From NCBI RefSeq assembly GCF_026153515.1, contig NZ_CP110644.1, forward strand, positions 3,935,501 through 3,999,500: DNA of 64,000 nt, given 5' to 3'. The position numbers and the translations under genes were made by a program. Below, in pieces: positions 58,896 to 64,000 of the stretch; position 1 is the first letter of the stretch, and every line of letters starts with the position of its first letter. The notes under the pieces are model-generated. The model was not told where the DNA came from. It did not search any database and saw only the letters and a program-made list of their open reading frames with translations. Origin of the DNA: Pseudomonas sp. KU26590 (GTDB taxonomy: Bacteria > Pseudomonadota > Gammaproteobacteria > Pseudomonadales > Pseudomonadaceae).

Positions 58896-59189
58896 ATGTT
58901 GGTTGTCGAGGATCTGGTGTTGGACACAAGCAAATACCGGGCGACCCGCGCGCAAAAATCGCTCAAGCTCAACCCGACCAATATCGACATACTCGCGCTG
59001 CTGATGCTGAGAAGTCCCGGCACTGTCAGCAAGGAAGAGATCGCGCAAATGCTGTGGGGCGAACTGGGCGTGAACAAGAGCAGCGGCCTGGGTACGCGGG
59101 TCCATCAAATCAGAAAAGTGGTTGATGACGGTTTTGCGTTCCCGCTGGTTCATACGGTCTATGGCGTCGGGTATCAACTTCGTAAATAG
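58896..59189 (+). CDS. Receiver-less winged-helix DNA-binding protein (OmpR C-terminal type)
   Basis: Protein of 97 residues that consists of only a Trans_reg_C domain: LDTSKYRATRAQKSLKLNP, IDILALLMLRSPGTVSKEEI, LGTRVHQIRKVVDD and VHTVYGVGYQLRK, the last being the wing typical of OmpR/PhoB outputs. No receiver domain precedes it; the 90 nt upstream are non-coding. The ATG is not preceded by a strong ribosome site. It could compete with or modulate the neighbouring response regulator. Orphan output domains of this length are uncommon. Confidence 0.8.
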   Translation: MLVVEDLVLDTSKYRATRAQKSLKLNPTNIDILALLMLRSPGTVSKEEIAQMLWGELGVNKSSGLGTRVHQIRKVVDDGFAFPLVHTVYGVGYQLRK

Positions 59190-59211
59190 CCGCAACCCTC
59201 TTACCTCGTTT

Positions 59212-59898
59212 TTACTGATTTCCCTTCATCGCCAGTTGCTTCCAGTCCTGCGGATTAAGCACGCCTCTGATGACGGGCCTGCTGCGTTTGTCCAGCGAGA
59301 TAAATACCGCGCTGTCGTATTCGCTGGTATCGGCGTGGGGGTAACCCTGCTTGCTTTCTATCTGACTGATGCAACCGCTGTGGGTAACCAGCACCAGGTT
59401 ACGGTTGTTCGCCTTGTGCGACATAACCTGGGGAAGGTTCATCTTCTCGCAATCAAACAGCCAGTCCTCGGCAGGTATCGCATGGCCGAACAGGGATTCG
59501 GCGGTCTGCGCCGTGCGTGTGGACGGGCTGGCGAGGATGTCGGTCTGCGCCAAACCCAACTGGCTGAGCGAACGCCCCACGTCGGCAGATACTTCGCTGC
59601 CGTTGCGGGTTATCCCGTCCTTTGGCCCAAGGCACTCATTATCCGAACGGTCGCAGCGTTCGCCATGGCGCACCAGCACGACCACTTCACCTCTCTTCCA
59701 GCTTTCGTACAGCCCCGCCCTGCTCATGTTTTGGCCCCTGACGAGGTCAATCGGCGAGCGTGGCCAGTAGGTGTAACCCGTCAACAGCAGCAGCGACACG
59801 ACGATCGCACCAGCGGTCAACAGAACACGGTATTTTTTGGCGCTTTTGAGTAACTTGCCCGCGCTGCGTGCGGGCGGGACATTGACGTGTTCGCGCAT
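59212..59898 (-). CDS. Membrane-anchored histidine phosphatase, Ais/PmrG-like
   Basis: Protein of 228 residues with a basic cytoplasmic tail, one membrane helix (about 27-45) and a periplasmic phosphoglycerate-mutase-fold domain. Catalytic His in VVLVRHGERCDR, second motif SPSTRTAQTAE and the final His in VLVTHSGCIS. Ais/PmrG enzymes remove a phosphate from LPS core heptose in enteric bacteria and are PmrA-regulated near arn. The membrane anchor and the surrounding genes fit that role, but the sequence match is only family-level. Convergent with the winged-helix gene. Confidence 0.82.
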   Translation of the reverse strand: MREHVNVPPARSAGKLLKSAKKYRVLLTAGAIVVSLLLLTGYTYWPRSPIDLVRGQNMSRAGLYESWKRGEVVVLVRHGERCDRSDNECLGPKDGITRNGSEVSADVGRSLSQLGLAQTDILASPSTRTAQTAESLFGHAIPAEDWLFDCEKMNLPQVMSHKANNRNLVLVTHSGCISQIESKQGYPHADTSEYDSAVFISLDKRSRPVIRGVLNPQDWKQLAMKGNQ

Positions 59899-59998
59899 CG
59901 TGTTGCTCCGACTGTTCAGTCCATCGGCAGATGGAAGTCTGCGTCATTGAATGACAACAAGCGTAAGCAGCGATGCATGGTTATTTGGTAAACGGCAC

Positions 59999-60014
59999 GT
60001 GAAAAAAACAGTGA
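59999..60014 (-). promoter_or_regulatory. ColR-box-like motif toward the Ais-like gene
   Basis: Minus strand TCACTGTTTTTTTCAC, about 100 nt upstream of the phosphatase start. The TTTTTCAC half of the remembered ColR consensus matches perfectly; the A and S of the first half do not. Sequence match only. Confidence 0.3.
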
Positions 60015-60135
60015 TTTTTAAACGTCGCGCACTTTCCACCCGTGGGCAAGATGCGCGGGGTTAAAACCATGCGTCAACCCAGTTTTACAGCCCTCTTTAC
60101 TCCATGCTTAAAGAGCCCGCAGAAGGGTGTAAACA

Positions 60136-60151
60136 TGAATGGAGTTTTCAC
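60136..60151 (+). promoter_or_regulatory. TTTTCAC motif toward the PAP2 gene
   Basis: TGAATGGAGTTTTCAC, about 100 nt upstream of the PAP2 start. It shares GG(A/G)GTTTTCAC with the motif at 53104-53119 upstream of the LTA-synthase-like gene. A weaker match to the ColR consensus than the other two. Confidence 0.25.
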
Positions 60152-60251
60152 ATCTTCTTCACTGCCGGCTGACCTGCAAACGCGTATGTTCAGTCAGCGC
60201 CGGATACCCTCCCGGCGAAGTTTATGAACCACACTCATCGGGACACTAAGC

Positions 60252-61088
60252 GTGCCAAACGAACGATCAAGATTTTACGCGTGGAACCTGGGTTTGCCGA
60301 TCGCCATTGCGCTGGCGATCTTCGTAGTCTTTGACCTCACGTCACTGGACGAGGTCATCAGCAACTGGCTGTATTACCCAAACCATGAATTCCCGTTCGG
60401 CCACAGTCGCCTGTTCGAAAACCTGACCCACCGCTGGCCGCGAATTATTCCCGATCTCACGGGAGAAGCCGCGATCATCGGATCAATCCTGTCGTTCCTC
60501 TGGCCGCTGTTAAAACCAGGGCGGCACGACCGGCTTATCAGGTTGCTGGAGACACTGCGCATTGCCCCGGTGCTGCGTTTCGCCGCTCGCCACCGGCGGG
60601 ACTTCCTGTTCATCGTGGTGTCGTTCGCAATCATCACCGGCATGATCCATTTTTTTAAAAGCCACACCAGCATCTACTGCCCGGTCGAAACCACGCTGTA
60701 CGGCGGGACGATGGAGAAAAAAGAATGGTTCGAGAATTTCAGCCTGTTCCATGAAGCCGGCCCCGGTCGTTGCTGGCCGGGCGGACATGCGTCGGGCGGC
60801 TTCACCATGGTCGCGCTGTACTTCGTTGCGCGCCGCTACCAATGGCGCCATGCACGGGCGATCCTCTACGCGTCGATGGTCCTGGGTGCGATTTACGGCA
60901 CCACCCGCGTCCTGCAGGGCTGGCATTTCATGTCGCACACCTTCTGGGCCGGCGTGATTGTGTGGATCAGCGCACTGCTCACTGCCCTCGCCTTTTATGG
61001 TTGGCGGCAGCTTGCGCCCTCGCCCGCCCAGGGGCACATGCCCGGTGCTACCCAAGCGGGCGGCGTTCAGACTCAACAGAGTCACTGA
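60252..61088 (+). CDS. PAP2-family membrane phosphatase
   Basis: Integral membrane protein of 278 residues with about six helices. The PAP2 (LpxE/UppP-type) active-site blocks are FFKSHTSIYCP (first block, Lys present, variant), RCWPGGHASGG (second, PSGH-like with G for S) and RVLQGWHFMSHTFW (third, R-x5-H-x3-H variant). It likely removes phosphate from a lipid on the periplasmic side, for example lipid A, undecaprenyl pyrophosphate or a phospholipid. GTG start. Its end overlaps the convergent GGDEF-EAL gene by 41 nt. Confidence 0.87.
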   Translation: MPNERSRFYAWNLGLPIAIALAIFVVFDLTSLDEVISNWLYYPNHEFPFGHSRLFENLTHRWPRIIPDLTGEAAIIGSILSFLWPLLKPGRHDRLIRLLETLRIAPVLRFAARHRRDFLFIVVSFAIITGMIHFFKSHTSIYCPVETTLYGGTMEKKEWFENFSLFHEAGPGRCWPGGHASGGFTMVALYFVARRYQWRHARAILYASMVLGAIYGTTRVLQGWHFMSHTFWAGVIVWISALLTALAFYGWRQLAPSPAQGHMPGATQAGGVQTQQSH

Positions 61089-63297
61089 CTTGCAGCCACC
61101 GGATCAGCGGATCAGCCGTCCATCCGTCGATCCAGCCGCGCATCTGGGTGGCCGGCATCGGCTCGGCGATGCCAAAACCCTGACCGATTTCGCAGCCCAA
61201 TTGAAGCAGGCGTTGCGCCTGCTCCAGGCTGTTGACCCCCTCAGCGATGACCTCCCGACCGAACGCATTGGCCAGCCCGAGAATCGCCTGCAAGATCGAA
61301 ATATCGCCAGGCGCGTCGAGCATGCCGTGGATAAACGTCTGATCAATTTTCAACTGCGCGACCGGCAATCGCTTCAAGTAGCTGAGCGACGAATACCCCG
61401 TACCGAAGTCATCCAGAGCAAAGCGCACGCCCAGTTGCTCGCAGTTGCGCAGCGTGCGCGAGACGCCCTCTACATCTTCCATCGCGCTGGTTTCGAGGAT
61501 TTCGATCATCAGCATCCCGGGATAAACACCGGGATGCTCCGCGAGCCGTTTGGTCAGATTCGTCACGAAGTCGGGGTGCTGAAGCTGCCGCGCGCCGACG
61601 TTAACGCTGACCGCCAGTTGCAGCCCCTCCTGTTGCCAGCGCTCGATCTGATCCAGAGCCGTTTCAAGCACCCAGTCACCCACCACTTCCGACAGTGCGT
61701 TGCTTTCGATCAGTGGCAGGAAACTGCTGGGCAATAGCAGGCCCCGCTCCGGATCCTCCCAACGCAATAATGCTTCCACGCCGACTACTGCGCCGGTGCG
61801 CAGATTGACCTTGGGCTGGAAATACAGGCGCAGTTCCTGATCGCGGATGGCCTGATAGATGCGGTCAAGCCGAGCGTTATGCCCGCGCATTTCCTGATCG
61901 TGCTGCGCGTCGAAGACGTGAAACCGGTTCTTCCCCTCCAGCTTGGCCTGATACATCGCCTGATCCGCCTGGCGCAGCAACTGGTCGGCGCTGATGTCGT
62001 CGTCCTGCGGGTAATAACTGACGCCGATGCTCGCAGACAGGGCAACATTCAACGCCCCCAACTGCACCACCTCGCTGGCCGACGCCAGCAGCCGCTCAAG
62101 GGTCGGCGCGCTGTCGCACACATGTTCGAGATCGACGATCAACGCCACGAATTCGTCCCCGCCCAGGCGAGCCAGGGTGCAGGCGTCGTTCAGCACGTGC
62201 TGCATGCGCCGGGAGACGCTGGACAGCACCCGATCACCTACGTCATGCCCGTGCAGGTCGTTGATGGCCTTGAAACCGTCCAAGTCCAGATACGCCAGCG
62301 CCAGGGTCGTGCCCGAGCGCAACGCGCTGGCCATGGCTTGTTGCATGCGCGAGGCCAGCAAAACGCGGTTCGGCAAGTGGGTGAGCGGGTCGTAGTGGGC
62401 CACGTATTCGAGCTGCCGCTGGTAACTGTGCAGTTCGGTGACGTCGGTAAAGAGCGAGACGTAATGCTGGGTCACGCCATCAGCGTCGACAATGGCGGTA
62501 ATGGTCTGGCGCGCGGCGTAGGCAGAACCGTCACGCCGACGGTTCCACAGATCGCCTTGCCAGTAATGTTCCGACAGCAAACGGCTCCACAGGCCCACGT
62601 ACTGCGCGCGCGGAGTCATGCCGGAGGAGAGAAAGCGCGGATTTTTGCCTATGGATTCGCTGCGTTCATAGCCGGTGATGGTCGTGAAGGCTTCGTTGAC
62701 TTCAATGATTGCGCCGGCCGGATCGGTGATCATGATGCCTTCCCGCGCGTGGGTGAAGACGCTCGCGGCGAGGTTGAGACGCTGCTCGACTTCCCGCCGT
62801 GCCGTGAGGTCACTAAGGGTGACTCGGATGCCGCCCGACTCACCGCCGTGGCGCACGCAGTTCAGTCGCGCCTGCCAGTGCGTGCCGTCGGTGCGCTCCA
62901 GGCTCAGATCGCACTCCTGCGCCTGGCCGCTGCGACAGACCCGGCCGAATACCTGCTGCCAATGATCGCGGTCACGGCTGACGACGCGGGCGGCAAAACG
63001 GCGCTGCAACAGGCGGTGACGCGGGTAGCTCAGCAGTGTCTCGCCGGTGCGGTTGACGGCTTCAATGACCCCTTGCGGGGTCAGCGTCAGGTAGCCCACC
63101 GGCGCGTTCTCATACAAATCCAGATAGAGATCGCGCGAGGCTTCCAAGGCGAATTGCGTAGCGCGCAGTTCCTCGTTCTGCATCTGCAATTCGACCTGGT
63201 GCAATCGCAAGTCATGCAGCAGCCGGGCATTTGCGTCCAGGCTGTCAGGCGGATTCGCGGAGTGGACGATAGGGGGCGCGGGGGGCGGCGTCTTCAT
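61048..63297 (-). CDS. PAS-PAS-GGDEF-EAL cyclic-di-GMP signalling protein
   Basis: Soluble protein of 749 residues. A helical N-terminus (about 20-55), PAS 1 (about 55-170), PAS 2 with PAC (about 175-290, IMITDPAGAIIEVNEAFTTI), GGDEF (about 300-460) with intact LARLGGDEFVA but no RxxD inhibitory site at the expected place, and EAL (about 480-735) with EALLRW, DDFGTGYSSLSYL, LKIDQTFI and an EGV(N) loop. Either synthesis or breakdown of c-di-GMP is possible. The ATG lies 14 nt after the CheR-PAS gene, so both are probably one transcript. Confidence 0.93.
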   Translation of the reverse strand: MKTPPPAPPIVHSANPPDSLDANARLLHDLRLHQVELQMQNEELRATQFALEASRDLYLDLYENAPVGYLTLTPQGVIEAVNRTGETLLSYPRHRLLQRRFAARVVSRDRDHWQQVFGRVCRSGQAQECDLSLERTDGTHWQARLNCVRHGGESGGIRVTLSDLTARREVEQRLNLAASVFTHAREGIMITDPAGAIIEVNEAFTTITGYERSESIGKNPRFLSSGMTPRAQYVGLWSRLLSEHYWQGDLWNRRRDGSAYAARQTITAIVDADGVTQHYVSLFTDVTELHSYQRQLEYVAHYDPLTHLPNRVLLASRMQQAMASALRSGTTLALAYLDLDGFKAINDLHGHDVGDRVLSSVSRRMQHVLNDACTLARLGGDEFVALIVDLEHVCDSAPTLERLLASASEVVQLGALNVALSASIGVSYYPQDDDISADQLLRQADQAMYQAKLEGKNRFHVFDAQHDQEMRGHNARLDRIYQAIRDQELRLYFQPKVNLRTGAVVGVEALLRWEDPERGLLLPSSFLPLIESNALSEVVGDWVLETALDQIERWQQEGLQLAVSVNVGARQLQHPDFVTNLTKRLAEHPGVYPGMLMIEILETSAMEDVEGVSRTLRNCEQLGVRFALDDFGTGYSSLSYLKRLPVAQLKIDQTFIHGMLDAPGDISILQAILGLANAFGREVIAEGVNSLEQAQRLLQLGCEIGQGFGIAEPMPATQMRGWIDGWTADPLIRWLQVSDSVESERRPLG

Positions 63298-63311
63298 AGT
63301 CCTCCCTGGCC

Positions 63312-64000
63312 TCAGGTGAGAGAACGTTCAGGCTGCATCGCCAGCAGAATCAGGTGCGGGCGGGTACCGTCCCCCGCTACCCGACGGGCATTGAGGGTGA
63401 TCGCCCGCGGCCCTGAGCCGGTCAGCTCATGCTCTACGACGAAACCATCGAAGCTGGTGTCGCTCTCCAGAATCGTGCCGAGCTTTTGCCTCAGCGCAGG
63501 GATGTCCCATTGGCGATTGTTGAGTTCGAAGAGCCTGCGGCCGGTGGTCAACGGCTCGGTGGTCGGGAAGGTCCGGTAGTAGGAACGACTGGCGGACACG
63601 ACGCAGAGGTTTTCATCCAGCACCAGCAACGGCTCGATCACCGTGTCGACGATGGCCTCGGCCAGTTCCCGCGCAGCCTGCACGGCCTTCTGGTTGGCGA
63701 TGCGGCTGTTGATGTCGTGAAAGGTCATCACCACGCCGTCGATGACGTTGTCCAGCGTGCGGTACGGTGCCAGCCGCGCCAGGAACCAGTTGCCCGAGAC
63801 AGTGCACAGTTCGATCTCTTGCGGGATCAGCATGTCGAGCACCTCCTGCGCGGGGACCAGTAGGTCAATGGAGTGGATGTACGAAGAGATATCGGCCAAT
63901 GGCCGCCCCACATCCTTGGGAATCAGGCGGTAGATCTTCACGGCATCGCGCGTAAAGCGGCGAATAATCAGCTTTGTATCAAGGAATATAGTCCCGATAT
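63312..64000 (-). CDS. C-terminal part of a CheB/CheR-PAS type fusion protein (partial)
   Basis: The frame stays open to the right edge of the window, so the 5' part of the gene is missing. What is visible is the post-CheR PAS region: TIFLDTKLIIRRFTRDAV, then YRLIPKDVGRPLADISS, VMTFHDINSRI, a coiled linker and a second PAS domain (about the last 110 residues, EAIVDTVIEPLLVLDENL). This order is characteristic of large chemotaxis-like CheB-CheR-PAS proteins, which methylate receptors or signal through PAS domains. The methyltransferase and methylesterase domains themselves are outside the window. Confidence 0.88.
   Translation of the reverse strand, partial: IGTIFLDTKLIIRRFTRDAVKIYRLIPKDVGRPLADISSYIHSIDLLVPAQEVLDMLIPQEIELCTVSGNWFLARLAPYRTLDNVIDGVVMTFHDINSRIANQKAVQAARELAEAIVDTVIEPLLVLDENLCVVSASRSYYRTFPTTEPLTTGRRLFELNNRQWDIPALRQKLGTILESDTSFDGFVVEHELTGSGPRAITLNARRVAGDGTRPHLILLAMQPERSLT

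Larger units (their letters stand above)
59899..60251. other. Divergent regulatory region between two phosphatase genes
   Basis: 353 nt between the Ais-like gene (-) and the PAP2 gene (+). A+T-rich for this genome, with no convincing gene (a 61-codon frame overlaps it but lacks a ribosome site). It carries two TTTTCAC-type motifs, one toward each gene, listed separately. A shared control region for both genes is plausible. Confidence 0.5.

Noticed and set aside
60042..60227. 61-codon frame between the two phosphatase genes
   Set aside because: No ribosome site, and it overlaps the likely shared control region.

Overview
The window reads as a chromosomal segment of a fluorescent-group Pseudomonas. 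Coding density is high, third positions are GC-rich, and the intergenic spaces are full of REP/REPIN palindromes of the GTGGGACCGGCTTTAGCC and GTAGGAGCGCGCTTGCCC types. Gene content (complete arn operon with ugd, CheB/CheR-PAS fusion, GGDEF/EAL proteins, T2SS) fits the same group. No rRNA, tRNA, CRISPR array or prophage was found. One complete insertion sequence is present.

Layout. 0.5-6.3 kb: a small exported protein, glyoxalase I, a GAF-EAL c-di-GMP enzyme and a chemoreceptor with a good FliA (sigma-28) promoter. 6.3-14 kb: an SMP-30 lactonase and a sugar-type ABC importer (two permeases, double ATPase, binding protein) on the minus strand, divergent from a NarL-type histidine kinase/response regulator pair. 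14-15 kb: an 870-bp nested palindromic repeat. 15-18.2 kb: a protealysin-like M4 protease with an emfourin-like inhibitor, then a (6-4)/FeS-type photolyase coupled to a DUF2256 zinc-ribbon peptide. 18.2-23 kb: a small hypothetical protein, a TetR regulator, a large GH3 beta-glucosidase with PA14 insert and a small exported peptide. 23-33.2 kb: a compact T2SS operon in the order E-F-G-H-I-J-K-L-M-C/N-D. 33.2-35.1 kb: four 183-bp tandem REPIN-containing repeats, the third split by an IS3-family element. 35-40.7 kb: LysE exporter, HSL-type esterase, DUF1206 protein, and a divergent histidine kinase / response regulator with a degenerate HD-GYP domain. 41.8-50.7 kb: arnBCADTEF-ugd, every junction overlapping by 1-4 nt. 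50.7-53 kb: a REPIN array and a GT39 membrane glycosyltransferase. 53.3-61.1 kb: an LTA-synthase/sulfatase-fold transferase, a COG4705-like membrane protein, a lipoprotein, a two-component system, a receiver-less winged-helix protein, an Ais-like phosphatase and a PAP2 phosphatase. 61-64 kb: a PAS-PAS-GGDEF-EAL protein and the 3' part of a CheR-PAS type gene running off the window.

Functional theme. The right half (42-61 kb) looks like an envelope-modification island: aminoarabinose addition to lipid A (arn), a phosphoglycerol/phosphoethanolamine-type transferase, two phosphatases acting on lipid or LPS phosphates, and a PmrAB/QseBC-type sensor pair. Three TTTTCAC-type motifs resembling the ColR box lie in front of three of these genes. 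The left half combines nutrient import and c-di-GMP/chemotaxis signalling. I did not find a clear wholly new system. The best leads are the split tandem array, the protease-inhibitor pair, the orphan winged-helix protein, the orphan terminator at 22.6 kb, and a T2SS ATPase lacking its zinc motif.
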